A DNA stretch of 64,000 bases from Symbiodinium natans (taxonomy: Eukaryota; Sar; Dinophyceae; Suessiales; Symbiodiniaceae), in NCBI GenBank assembly GCA_905221605.1, contig CAJNDS010000105.1, forward strand, positions 107,001-171,000, in the 5' to 3' direction. Below, piece by piece: positions 32,337-42,570 of the stretch. The position numbers and the translations under genes are program-made. Under the pieces are notes generated by a model that did no database searches, was not told the DNA's origin, and saw only the letters and a program-made list of their open reading frames with translations. Within the stretch, counting starts at the first letter, position 1, and every line of letters starts with the position of its first letter.

Positions 32337-32933
32337 GCCTAAACCCTAAACCCTAAACCCTAAACCCTAAACCCTAAACCCTAAGCCTGGTGGACGGTCG
32401 GCTGGCAGGGATGGCCCGGGGGCAGCTATTTTGAGGGAGGGCGTGGTTCGGCCATCTCAATGGACAGCTGGAAAGATTTTCTATCAACGTCCTGTTTTTG
32501 CCAGGCCAGCTTGGGTCTTCCGGAGGGCCCTGATGAATGCGAGTCGCTGCTGCAAGCTGTCGGCCGCTCCATTTCTACACCGAAGGGCCAGTCTGGAATT
32601 CACATCGTCGGAGAAGCAGTGCCAAGCCCCCGGGCAATGAAGCCCTGTCAGCACTAGAACCACTATGAGCCTGGGCTATTGGGCCTTAGAATCCCCCAAC
32701 CAACCCCTTTAAGGGCCCTTGTTAAGGGGATGTCGGGTATAATAGCCCATGTAGGTATGAGCCGGCCTCCGACGATAGAAGCCCCCTAAGCAGTGACATT
32801 TGTTTGAAGCGCTCGACCACCTTTCAGCCCTCCACCCTATGAAAGTACAACTCTACTGTCCCGGCCGAGCTTCTTCCGCTCTCAGATTTTGAAAGCCCAG
32901 GACAGGGTTAAGTTAGGGTTTAGTGTTTAGGGT

Positions 32934-33020
32934 TTGGAGGTTTGGAGGTTTGGAGGTTTGGAGGTTTGGAGGTTTGGAGGTTTGGAGGTTTGGAGGTTTG
33001 GAGGTTTGGAGGTTTGGAGG
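32934..33020 (+). repeat. Homogeneous TTTGGAGG array
   Basis: Ten copies of an 8-bp telomere-like variant stand between TTTAGGG at both ends. The uniformity shows that the variant was amplified locally. Confidence 0.95.
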
Positions 33021-33428
33021 GTTTAGGGCTTAGGGGTTGAGGGTGCCCCAAGCCCAGCACCTTCATTCCTCTCTGTCCTTCTCACGGTGTAACCCACGAC
33101 AAAGCCCCCAACCCTTTGAATGGCGAAGCCTTGGCAGCCCAATGGTACCCTGTACCCCTTTTTTGGTTCTGGGTTCCCTTATAAAGTAACCAACCCCAAA
33201 AAGGGTGCCCTTATCATCTATACCCTAAACCCTAAACCCTATACCCTATACCCTAAACCCTAAACCCCAAACCCTAAACCCTAAACCCTTTATTTTATAG
33301 TGATATGGTTGCCGGAGTACCAAGAAGCCCATCCCCTTTCCTCCTTGAGAGGTGGATGAGAGTCGGTTCCCCAGCCTCTGGCACCGCGTCCTGGGGCTGC
33401 TCTTCAGGGGCTTGAAAATCGTAATTTT

Positions 33429-33575
33429 GAAATAGGGGTCGGAATAATTATTAATAGTATTCCGTTATGGTCGTTTGGTATATTAATATTAATATATATA
33501 TATATATATATGCTAGAATAACATATGCTAGAATAACCCCCCAAAATCCTGTTCTAGTTATTAAGACCCCCTATA
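33429..33575. mobile_element. MITE-like element C, copy 2
   Basis: Left end ATAGGGGTCGGAATAAT, right end ATTAAGACCCCCTAT, with an internal ATTAATATT/TATATA tract. Confidence 0.6.
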
Positions 33576-33994
33576 ATTACATCCATCATCTTGCCGGGGA
33601 TCTTAAGCAAATGGTAGCTTCCTGTACCATGTCACATGGATCTAGATTTTAAAAAAAGGCACCACGCCCTTGTCATGAGAGCTTGACTGAACTTCCGTAT
33701 GTATAGGCCTCTCACATGCCCCCTCCCTGCCCATATCCTGGTTGGCATCTTTTTGGTTGGAGATTCCGAATATACCCCTCGAAGCCACAGAATCAAACAG
33801 GAATGGGGGGAAGGCACCCCTAAGGCCTAAACCCTAAACCCTACACCCTAAACCCTAAACCCTGTGTTGATTCCCTTACACGGTTCAGGGTTGCCGGGGA
33901 CTCTAAACTCAAGGCAAGACGCTCCACTCCCTGCACTTCCTCGACGGCCATCAGTCCAAACGGCTCTGTATTGAAAGCCCGGGCTGATGTTGGG

Positions 33995-34085
33995 GTAGGG
34001 TTTAGGGCTTAGGGCTTAGGGCTTAGGGCTTAGGGCTTAGGGCTTAGGGCTTAGGGCTTAGGGCTTAGGGCTTAGGGTGCTTAGG
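33995..34085 (+). repeat. Homogeneous GCTTAGG array
   Basis: About eleven copies of the 7-bp variant GCTTAGG (one base from GTTTAGG) lie in phase after GGTTTAGG, again showing local spread of a variant unit. Confidence 0.95.
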
Positions 34086-34677
34086 GCTAAGGGCTTAGGG
34101 TGTAGGGTTTAGGGTTGGGGTTTAAGAGCTGTAGAGCAGAAAGGCTTGAAGACTTTAGGCGAGGGTCCCCACACCCTGGAACCCCAACCCTAAACCTCAC
34201 GGACCTCCTTTGCCAATCTCTTGCACTGACACCCTAGAACCCCATAGAGCCCCCCATCCCTGAACCCTTCTCCCTACACCCAAAATCTTAAACCTTAAGC
34301 CCTGAACCATAAGCTCTAATCCTAAACCCTAAACCCTAAACCCTAAACCCTAAACCCTAAACCCTAAACCCTAAACCCTGAACCCTCAACCCTGAACCCT
34401 GAACCCTGAACCCTAAACCCTAAACCCTAAACCCTAAACCCTAAACCCTACCCTAACTTGAGGTCCCAAAGAGTCCGACCAACCCACAGCCTCTGTTGCT
34501 GGCAAAGGTCAGGCACTGTTGTAGGAACCCTAATCCCTCATCCCTAAACCCAAATCCTAAGGCCTAAACCCTAAACCCTAAACCCTAAACCCTAAACCCT
34601 AAACCCTAAACCCTAAACCCTAGCCCCCAAACCTTATACGTCCCCCCAAAGCCTCAAGCCATAAAGCTGGACGCCAG

Positions 34678-34708
34678 GCTGCTCTTGCGCTTCAGGGGCG
34701 TGCAGCAG
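34678..34708 (+). CDS. Possible short exon before the Cys box
   Basis: After ACGCCAG the frame reads LLLRFRGVQQ and stops at a strong GT donor (CAGCAG|GTGAGCCTG). It lies 1.4 kb before the Cys-box exon and could belong to the segment just upstream of the catalytic domain. A longer open reading continues VSLGKNSLPPS. Confidence 0.35.
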
Positions 34709-36156
34709 GTGAGCCTGGGCAAGAACAGCCTGCCGCCGAGCGCGGGTGCGGGTTTGGGGCTTTTGAGCTTGCTCCAAACCCTTAGGGTTTACGTAGGGTT
34801 TAGGGTTTAGGGTTTAGGGTTCAGGGTTTAGGGTTTAGGGTTTAGGGTTTAGGGTTCAGGGTTTAGGGTTTAGGGTTTCTGGGGAGCTGAGTCTCCGACT
34901 ATGGATGAACTAGCGCCCGCTGATGTGTGCGTTTGAGGGTTGCAGGTACTACCCGAACTCCAAACTCCCAAGCGCATGCGCCCCGGTCGTCTTCTAGATT
35001 GTATCTTGGGGCTAGTGGCAGCAAGCGCTGAAAGCTTGAAGGCTTTCAGGGTAGCTAGGGTCTAATATAGGGGTCGGAATCATAACTAATTATTAGTATT
35101 CCCTTATGGTCCCTTTTTAATAAACATACTGGAATGTTCCCCCCCGAACCCTATTGTAATCATTCAGGCCCCCATAGTGGATTGAAAGAACCGGCGGGCA
35201 AGGGTGCCATGCACGGTAGCCCAGATGCTGAGCACCGCCCAGCCCCCGGCGAAGTTCTTGCAACCCTAGACCCTAAACCCGAAACCCGAAACCCGAAATC
35301 CTAAACCCTAAACCCTTATCCCCAGACCCTAAACCCCATGCTCTTGAGGCCTCAATAGCGTCAGCGGCAAGAACCATGGCCACGTCGGCCTCCAAAACTT
35401 AGGTGCCTGCTCTCAGGGGGGTTTAGGGTTTAGGGTTTAGGGTTTAGGGTTTAGGGTTTAGGGTTTAGGGTTTAGGGTTTAGGGTGTAGCGTTTAGGGTT
35501 TAGGGTTTAGGGTTTAGGGTTTAGGGCGGTTTAGAGTCTAGAGGTTAGGGTTGTTTTTGTTGGGGTTAATTCTGATTAACAGTAAAATTACATTTCCATT
35601 CTTCTATTCTCACATTGACATTGATAGTATTCTATAATCTATCTTTATACTATATACATATATATATATATATTATAGGCTTGAGGGACTTACAGCTCGC
35701 TATTCCTGAGGGCTTTTTGTGCTTCCAAGACCATGCTCGGTAGGGTTCTTTGGCTGGCTCTGAGGCCGCGAGCTTGGAGGATCTCAGGTCTTCTTGAGCT
35801 GCCGGTTTAGGGTTTCGGGTTTAGGGTTTAGGGTTTAGGGCTTACTGTTCTTTGCGATTATCGGCTTCGGGGTGCGGCTTAGGGAGGATGGAGGGCACAT
35901 ACTCTTTTTGCTGCATTTCCGTTTGAGTTCGGGTTCCGGGCTTGGGGTCTACAGAGTTGAGGGGCCGTCTCAGGGGATTCTAAGGCTTCCGAAGCTTCGC
36001 CCTGGTTCCGGGTTCTTGGGTTGAAGCAGTTGATTGTTGGGTTTAGGGTTTAGGGTTTAGGGTTTAGGGTTTAGGGTTTAGGGTTTAGGGTTTAGGGTTT
36101 AGGGTTTAGGGTTTAGGGTTAGTTTAGGGTTTGGGCACCCACCCTGAAATGCGCAG
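34709..36156. repeat. Intron before the Cys box
   Basis: TTTAGGG 34787-34880, MITE-like C copy 3 at about 35065-35178, CCCTAAA/CCCGAAA 35265-35335, TTTAGGG 35417-35527, 35803-35842 and 36039-36132. The 3' end is TTTAGGG, not CCCTAAA, and then ATGCGCAG. The exon giving the 'GL.N' that normally precedes GNTC was not found here. Confidence 0.55.
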
Positions 36157-36236
36157 GTAACACCTGCTACATGAATGCCTCAATACAGTGTCCGGCGCTT
36201 GGCCGTGCGCGCGACGCAGCTCCGTTCAAAGCAGTT
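36157..36236 (+). CDS. USP catalytic Cys-box exon
   Basis: After the acceptor ATGCGCAG the frame reads (G)NTCYMNASIQC, the Cys box of ubiquitin-specific proteases ('GLxNLGNTCYMNaxLQCL'). The codon TGC at 36165-36167 is the predicted nucleophile. The first Gly codon is split by the intron (phase 1). Downstream the frame continues PALGRARDAAPF without a clear donor before the MITE-like element B at 36244. Confidence 0.85.
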
Positions 36237-36243
36237 TCGGGAG

Positions 36244-36348
36244 ATGGTGTTCCCCCTTATACTAACAGTAACAGTCCTGAATAGGGATTATAGTACCCTT
36301 TACTATGATTTCTATTAAGGACTGCTAGTATAAGAGGGAACATCCCAA
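36244..36348. mobile_element. MITE-like element B, copy 2
   Basis: GGTGTTCCCCCTTATACTA at the left pairs with TAGTATAAGAGGGAACATCC at the right. Internal AGTCCTGAATAGGGATTATA is shared with other copies. It lies directly next to the Cys-box exon. Confidence 0.85.
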
Positions 36349-37636
36349 AGCAAGCCCTTCATTCGCAACATCGACCCAAATGCGCCCCAGCTCTCCTAGA
36401 CCATCCTCGAACCCTGAAGACGCAGGCCCCTCTAGGCTCTGCTCCAGGCACTAGCACAATATGAGGGTTTCCGAAAATAGGGTTGTACCCTTTTTGGGCG
36501 TTCCCGTACCCATATACTTCTCAGCCCTAGACCACGAAAGACTCGACATTGTTGTTATTTGCACAGATTGTCCAGCGTTCCGAAGAACCCAATCTATGAC
36601 GTACAAAGCGCTCTGACAGAAACCCTAAACCCTAAACCCTAAACCCTAAACCCTAAACCCTAAACCCTAAACTCGCAGAAGCAGGCTTTGGCTTGGTTGA
36701 GGCCCCACCCCCTGGTCCTTGTGCCTTCACCTTCCTAGTAGTAGAGTAGGTAACCTTTAACCTTTTAGGGTTTAGGGTTTAGGGTTTAGGGTTTAGGGTT
36801 TAGGGTTTAGGGTTTAGGGTTTAGGGTTTAGGGTTTAGGGTTTAGGGTTTAGGGTTTAGGGTATCCCAAAGGTTAACCTTTAGTTCTTCCAGGTTACTGG
36901 ACAACTAGGCCTTAGCCCAAACACGGAATCCGTGAGATTCGCCCAGCCTTCCCTCCTCGCCACCAGGCCTGGTGCACTCGCCTTTCCTGTCGGAGTACTT
37001 CCGGTCACAGTGACCCACTCCTTGGTCTAGTTGGGTAGCATTTTACATTTTCAAGGGTACTCAAACCCAATAAGGAATATAAATTCACATCTTGAAGACG
37101 ATCCCAACCATGAACTAGACTCTGGCAACCCTCAACCCGACCTGGGTGGGATGGAAGGTTGTCATTTGTATTCGACTTGGGGTACCTTTGTTGCAGGAAG
37201 CTTTACAAAAATACTCCCATGTGCAAGTGGACGATGGAAAGGGGCCGTGGTTCAAAACGCCTACCCCAGAAGCCACCCTGCGCTTTCAAGGCCAGCACTG
37301 AACCCTACAAAGTGCGCATGTAAGCATAGTTGGGGGGTTTTACGAAAATGAGGGACCCCAAATACACCCCTAAAAAGCGGATTCCCTTATGATCAGGACC
37401 CCTCTCTAAGGTACCCCCTAATATCGTAAACCCTTCGTGTAGAAAGGGCTGGATGGGTGCTGTGCCTTTGCATGCGGGCTGGGCTGAGGCGAAGGAGGGT
37501 GGGTTTAGGCTGTAGGGTTCAGAAACCCTGAACCCTAAACCCTAAACCCTAAACCCTAAACCCTAAACCCTAAACCCATCACCCATAAACCCTGAACCCT
37601 TAGGGTTGCCTGTCCCTTGATCTGAACTTGGCACAG
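36349..37636. repeat. Intron-like stretch
   Basis: CCCTAAA 36620-36672, TTTAGGG 36766-36863 and CCCTAAA 37527-37578. Hairpin-type sequence occurs at about 36465-36515 and 37332-37430. An open frame at 37031-37351 has no domain. Confidence 0.5.
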
Positions 37637-37706
37637 GTACCTGTACGATGTGAACCCGGCGAGCAAGTGGGGCATGGATCGAGCCCCGGAAGACTATGCA
37701 ATGCTT
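37637..37706 (+). CDS. USP catalytic-domain exon
   Basis: After GGCACAG the frame reads YLYDVNPASKWGMDRAPEDY and AML, then TAG. In USP15-type proteins this place holds 'E.N..NP.G..G..A..YA.L', which fits partly (VNP, G, YA.L). It is the only open island here with a good acceptor and exon-type flanks. Confidence 0.45.
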
Positions 37707-38197
37707 TAGTCATGTCAGGGTTTAGGGTTTTGGGGTTTTAGGGTTTACGGTTTAGGGTTTAGGGTTTCAGGGTTTTAGGGTTTTGGGGATTAGGGTTTAG
37801 GGTTTTGGGTAAGCCCGCAACTCGAAATTCTATAGAGGGGAATACTTACGCACGACGTTTGCTTCTCTTGTTCCTCCCCCGTTTCAAGGCGAACTGGAGC
37901 TCATTGTCGGAACAAAAAGGTCCAGGGGTTTCAACGGTTTTAGGTTTTTGGGGTTCATGACGACTGACTTCATGATGACGTAACTTTGCAGGGCGCGAAG
38001 GGCTTGAGGTTGGGGTCAGGGCTTGCGCGATGTCAACAGAAGGAAAGCAAGGTTCGGGGTTCAGGGCTTCGGGTTGTAGGGCATCGGGTTCTAGAGCCAA
38101 GGCATTCTAGTATAGGAGTTTCGGGTCTAGGCCCATATAGGATTTCAGGTTGGGGCCTCGGCCGAAACCACAACCATACACAACCCCGACCCCCGAG
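37707..38197. repeat. Intron-like stretch
   Basis: Degenerate TTTAGGG/TTTTAGGG units at 37715-37810, then unique sequence without arrays. The open frame 37986-38312 overlaps the next exon in another frame and is not called. Confidence 0.5.
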
Positions 38198-38261
38198 GCG
38201 GGGAAGCTGGCGATCGCGTTCGCCGACCTCTTTCAGGAGATGCAAGAAGCGCGGACGCAAG
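38198..38261 (+). CDS. USP catalytic-domain exon
   Basis: From an acceptor CCCCGAG the frame reads AGKLAIAFADLFQEMQEART and Q, ending at a GT donor (GCAAG|GTCCGG). It fits the helix 'G.la.afa.L...mw' between the Cys box and QDAQEF. TTTAGGG follows from 38283. Confidence 0.6.
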
Positions 38262-38999
38262 GTCCGGGTTCCGCGGTTGTTTAGGGTTGAGGGTTTAGGG
38301 TTTAGGGTTTAGGGTTTGGGGTTTAGGGTTTAGGGTTTAGGGTTTAGGGTTTTGTTCATCCTCCCCGACGCCCGACACCGAAGAGATCCTCGGTGAGTTT
38401 GCGACAAAACATACCAGCCTACAGCCCCCGAGTCCTAGACCAGAGATCATGGAGGACTTCAAGCTCCAACGATGCGAAACCCTAACCTTCAATCCAAAGA
38501 GCCCGAGTTTAGAGTTTAAGGTGCTGGGCTCATGGAGTGTTGGGGGTTTAGCATTGCTAACCCTAAACCCTAAACCCTAAACCCTAAACCCTAAACCCTA
38601 AACATAGGGGTCGGGAACAATAACCCTCCAAACCCTAGTCTAATTACTCAGGTCCCTAGAGTGCATAGGGTTCAGGCTTCAAGGTCGGCTTTTTCTCATA
38701 GGGTTTAGGGTTTAGGGTTTAGGGTTTAGGGTTTAGGGTTTAGGGTTTAGGGTTTAGGGTTTAGGGTTTAGGGTTTAGGGTTTAGGGTTGGGGTTTAGGG
38801 AGCCCTAAACCCTCCAGGTGCTAGAGTCTCCAAAAATCTTGAGGAATCCCATCGCCGAGCCCTTCAAGCACTCATATCCCCAACCCTGGATGCTGAAATG
38901 ATCTTAGTTTTTTTCATCCCTGTTGCAGCAGCCCCTAAACCCTAAACCCCAAACCCCAGACCCCGAACCCTAAACCCTAAACCCGGAGCCTCATGGCAG
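38262..38999. repeat. Intron with paired arrays
   Basis: TTTAGGG 38283-38356, CCCTAAA 38560-38605, partial MITE-like C at 38605-38660, TTTAGGG 38699-38800, CCCTAAA 38935-38985. Confidence 0.65.
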
Positions 39000-39090
39000 A
39001 GTCGAAGATGGTGGAAGACCCCCGCTGCCAAATCTCGAAGAAGGTCGGGGATTGGATGACCGGAGCCGACACAAGCCATCGTTTGCCTGC
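39000..39090 (+). CDS. USP catalytic-domain exon
   Basis: After CATGGCAG the frame reads SKMVEDPRCQISKKVGDWMT and GADTSH. It fits 'mw.....v.Pr..Kk.ig......g', the segment just before QDAQEF. CCCTAAA lies before it and TTTAGGG (39113) after. The downstream limit is uncertain; the frame stays open to 39112. Confidence 0.5.
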
Positions 39091-40821
39091 AAGTCTTGCT
39101 GGCAAATGCTTTTAGGGTTTAGGGTTTAGGGTTTAAGGTTTAGGGTGTAGGGTTAAGGTTCCAGGTCCACTGCCTGTCCTGGATGCAGACACACGGTCAA
39201 AGAGTTGAGTGAATACTCGGGAATGCCTCCCCAGAAACCGAGCCATCCGTCGCGACCTTAGAAGGCTTAGGGTCTAGGCCCGAGACCCTACAGACCCTCA
39301 GGCCCTTAGTCCGAATCAAGCCCAGAGTAGTGCAAACATACACCCTGAATTCTGGATTTGTGTCTTTTTAGGCTTTATAGGGTTTAGGGCAATTGGGGTC
39401 GGTTAAAGGAAACTACCCCCAAACCGCGGGATTTGGGTTAGTCTGAACGAAGTGTCAGGCTCCCGCGTCGTTGCCCCACGAGACTTCAAGCGACACTTGG
39501 CTGCTATGTCCGGACCATGCAGGTTTTAGGCTGTTTAGGTGGGCTTTGGGGGGCTTCGGGAGGTTTACGGGGTTTGGGGTTCTTGATGGCTGATGGGTAG
39601 TTCTACGCAATGCGTAAGGTTCTGTTTGCATTAGCCGCTGCTCTAAGCCCGCAGTTGCAGAGACTTTCTCAGCCGGCCCAATTGCAACCTCCAAGATCAA
39701 CGTCCCTCAAAAAAGCAAAAAAGGACAGAGCACGCAAGAAACCTAACCACCCCAAACCCCTATAAACCTCATCCTAATCTCCGACACTCCCCGAAATATC
39801 CCGAAAACTCCTGTATGAAAAAGAAGCAACACCCTCAAAACCCCAAGAGCCCTTAAAAGCCGCTAAAGGCCCCCCCCACCCCCCCTCATGGACCCTAAAC
39901 CCTAAACCCTAAACCCTAAACCCTAAACCCTAAGAACTTCTTAGAAACCCTAAACCCTAAGAACCCCTTAGAAACCCCTTTTCCATCATGAAACCCGTCC
40001 AAGGGATCTTCTCAGACTTCAAGCCTCAGTTCGCGGGCTGGAAGCAGCAGGCGCCTCCCCCCCCCTTCTTTTTGTTTAAAATCTAAGTACTGTCCTTTTT
40101 ACTGTTATATATATATATAATATTTATATATAAGTATGATGTATAAGGTATGGTATGATATGGTATGGTATGGTATGGATGGTCACTTCTCACAATTGTG
40201 GTCCCTTCTTGGGTGCCCGATTGATATTTTTGGGGGCCGCCTTGTAGTAGTAACCCCAGAAGAGACCCGAATTTAGAGAAGTGAACATATGTATATATAG
40301 ATATATGTATATATATATATATACATATGCTTATACAGATACATGTTCGTTGTGGGTGAGGGAGAGTGTGTGTTTGTTTTTTCTTGATGTTTTGCTACTT
40401 TGGGGTTTTAGGAGGTCTTTGGCTTTGGTTTCGTGTGTTTGTTTCAGGGGCCCTGCCACGGGGTGTGTGGGGGGTGGGAGGGCCTTGTTCTTCTGAGTGA
40501 TCTAGAGGTATGAGGTTTGCATGTAGGGTCTTGCTTCTAGGCGCTTTGTTTTGTGGTTTCTGTGCTTCGCCTTGTTCGGTGCGGTGGAGAGGTTGACTCT
40601 GGGACCCGGACTAACTCTAAACCCTAAACCCTAAACCCTAAACCCTAAACCCTATACCCTATACCCTATACCCTAAACCCTAAACCCTAAACCCTAAACC
40701 GTAAACCCTAAACCCTAAACCCTAAACCCTAAACCCTAAACCCTAAACCCTAAACCCTAAACCCTAAACCCTAAACCCTAAACCCTAAACCCAAACCCTA
40801 AACCCTAAACCTTAACCTCAG
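39091..40821. repeat. Intron with a 28-unit CCCTAAA array
   Basis: TTTAGGG 39113-39150, CCCTAAA 39893-39935, AT microsatellites 40110-40160 and 40290-40330, and a long CCCTAAA array 40616-40812 (with three CCCTATA units) that runs up to the acceptor AACCTCAG. Confidence 0.7.
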
Positions 40822-40861
40822 GATGCGCAGGAGTTCCTTTCCATGTTCCTGGCAGGGCTCA
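40822..40861 (+). CDS. USP QDAQEF-box exon
   Basis: After the acceptor TAACCTCAG the frame reads DAQEFLSMFLAGLS, the '(QQ)DAQEFLxxLLDxL' box of ubiquitin-specific proteases. A GC donor after CTCA would leave phase 1 and join to GT|GAC at 42021, reading GLS|DDVNR, as in 'GLHEDLNR' of USP15. The frame stays open beyond, so the donor is an inference. Confidence 0.75.
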
Positions 40862-42020
40862 GCCCCGGCCTCAGACTGGCAGCGTGCAGGGCTAGAGCTG
40901 TCGGGCCAGGGCCAGGGAGTCTGTTGGGTTTAGGGTTTAGGGTTCAGGGTTTTAGGGTTTAGGGTTTAGGGTTTAGGGTTTAGAGTTTAGGGTTTCGAGT
41001 TTAGGGTTTTAGGGTTTAGGGTTTAGGGTTTACGGGAGTACAAAGCTTAGAGTGTCGGGGGTTCAGGGCTTACTGCCATTAAGGGCTAGTAGCTTCAGGT
41101 TCAGTGATAGGAGATCCGAAGTATGGACCCTTAGTTTGGGTCCCCTGTTATATAACCGTCATAAACACAATACATAATAAGGGACCATACTTCGGATCCC
41201 TCAAAAACTTTAAGTCCCTTTAAGAAGGGTAAGGGGCCATACTAAGGGCCCCTGGTTCCAACCCTAGAAGTGAGTTTAGGGTTTCAGGTTTTAAAGGGTT
41301 TAGGGTTTAGGGTTTAGGGTTTAGGGTTTAGGGTTTAGGGTTTAGGGTTTAGGGTCTTGAGGTTTAGGGTTTAGGGTTTCGGGTTTGAAGCTCGGGGTTG
41401 TAGTTCGGCTTCGTGCGAAGCTTGGGTTTGGGTGCATGGGGCTCAGGGAGGGTTTGGGGTTTTGGGTTTAGGGTTTAGTGTTTAGGGTAAATCCCTAAAC
41501 CCTCAACCCTCAACCCCATGTTCTCGCAGGGCGTTTAGATATAGCCGGTGAGACAGGACACCACAACTCTTGACTTGGAGAGGGTGAGATGCGACACACA
41601 GAGCGTAGCCAGTGGGGAGTTTGGCGGTTTAGGGGGTATACAGCCCAAAGCACGAAAGTAAGCATAAAGGTATATCTTATGATGGTGATGATGATGATGA
41701 TGTTGATGATGATGATTATTATTGTATACACATATATATATATATATATGTGTGTGTATAGACACACCATAGTAAACACTTTCCCCCTCAACCCGAAAGC
41801 CTTCTCAACCCTAAGATCTTGTTGCGTTTCCGAAAATTGAAGGGTACCCTTTTGAAGCTTCCTATGCTCGAGTCTATTGTGCACTGGGGGCTATAGAGGG
41901 TTTCGGGTTCAGGGGCTACTGGGGCTTATGTTGTCGCGGGATCAGGACGATTGATGGAGCAGGTTGACGTCATTTCCTAAGCCCCAGGGGAGGATTTAGA
42001 TTTGCCGCCGCTTTCAGCAG
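40862..42020. repeat. Intron with TTTAGGG arrays and a hairpin element
   Basis: TTTAGGG 40926-41030 and 41297-41375, inverted repeat 41113-41198, degenerate units 41465-41512, GAT/TAT microsatellite 41680-41760. The acceptor is TTTCAGCAG. Confidence 0.6.
41113..41198. mobile_element. MITE-like hairpin G
   Basis: A 21-bp arm beginning GATCCGAAGTATGG is repeated as its reverse complement at 41178-41198 with one mismatch. The loop is AT-rich. A third, partial copy of the right-hand text (GGGGCCATACTAAGG) follows near 41231. Confidence 0.8.
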
Positions 42021-42070
42021 GTGACGATGTGAACCGGACCACGAATAAGCCGTACCGGGAGCTTAAGGAC
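42021..42070 (+). CDS. USP catalytic-domain exon (VNR..KPY..LKD)
   Basis: After CAGCAG the frame reads DDVNRTTNKPYRELKD, matching 'EDLNR...KPY...kD' of USP4/11/15 almost residue for residue. The next exon (42532) starts in phase 0; a codon-boundary donor here would be AAG|GACTG (a GA donor) or after GAC. TTTAGGG starts two bases later. Confidence 0.8.
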
Positions 42071-42531
42071 TGTTTAGGGTTTAGGGTTTAGGGTAGAGGT
42101 GTGAGGCTTATGTTGTAAGTTGGGCCTAGGACTCCAATTCCGTTGTTTTGTTTCGTTGAGGGCGGGAGGGGGGGGGGGGGCCTTTGCAAGCTGGGGGCCT
42201 TTGCAAGCTTCTTCGAGAAAGAATGGTTCATGGTTTTCATATGGTTTGGGGTTTGAGGGTCTGTGCAATCGAAAGGCCCAGCACTCCCTGAAATACCCGA
42301 ATGCCCTACACCTTCATACCCCAGAGCCCAAAACCCAAATAATTTCCCTTCAGCCCCCCGAGGACCCTAAAGTTCGATCGCAGCATCGAACTTGAGGTCT
42401 TCAGGTTTAGGGCTTAACCCTCCCATATGCATCCCTAAACCTGAAACCCTAAACCCCAAACCCTAAGCCCTAAACGCTAAAGCCTTAGATTTTGGACAGA
42501 ACGCTGTCAGTGTCGGATCCTTCCATCGCAG
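42071..42531. repeat. Short intron with paired arrays
   Basis: TTTAGGG 42072-42093, a G-run 42167-42180, CCCTAAA 42438-42480, acceptor ATCGCAG. Confidence 0.65.
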
Positions 42532-42570
42532 AGCGAGAACCAGGACTCCGAGAATCGACCCGACGAGGAG
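42532..42570 (+). CDS. USP catalytic-domain exon (RPDEE)
   Basis: After CATCGCAG, SENQDSENRPDEE ends at a GT donor (GAGGAG|GTGCTG). 'D.dgRPDe.va' follows 'LKD' in USP15-type proteins. Thirteen codons, phase 0 at both ends. Confidence 0.7.

Larger units (their letters stand above)
32337..34677. repeat. Intron-like stretch with variant arrays
   Basis: CCCTAAA 32338-32385, TTTGGAGG block 32934-33020, element D near 33144-33215, CCCTAAA/CCCTATA 33221-33290, MITE-like C 33429-33575, right end of a MITE-like A near 33595-33615, GCTTAGG block 33995-34085, CCCTAAA 34318-34455 and 34563-34625. The open frame 32431-32640 shows no domain. Confidence 0.5.
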
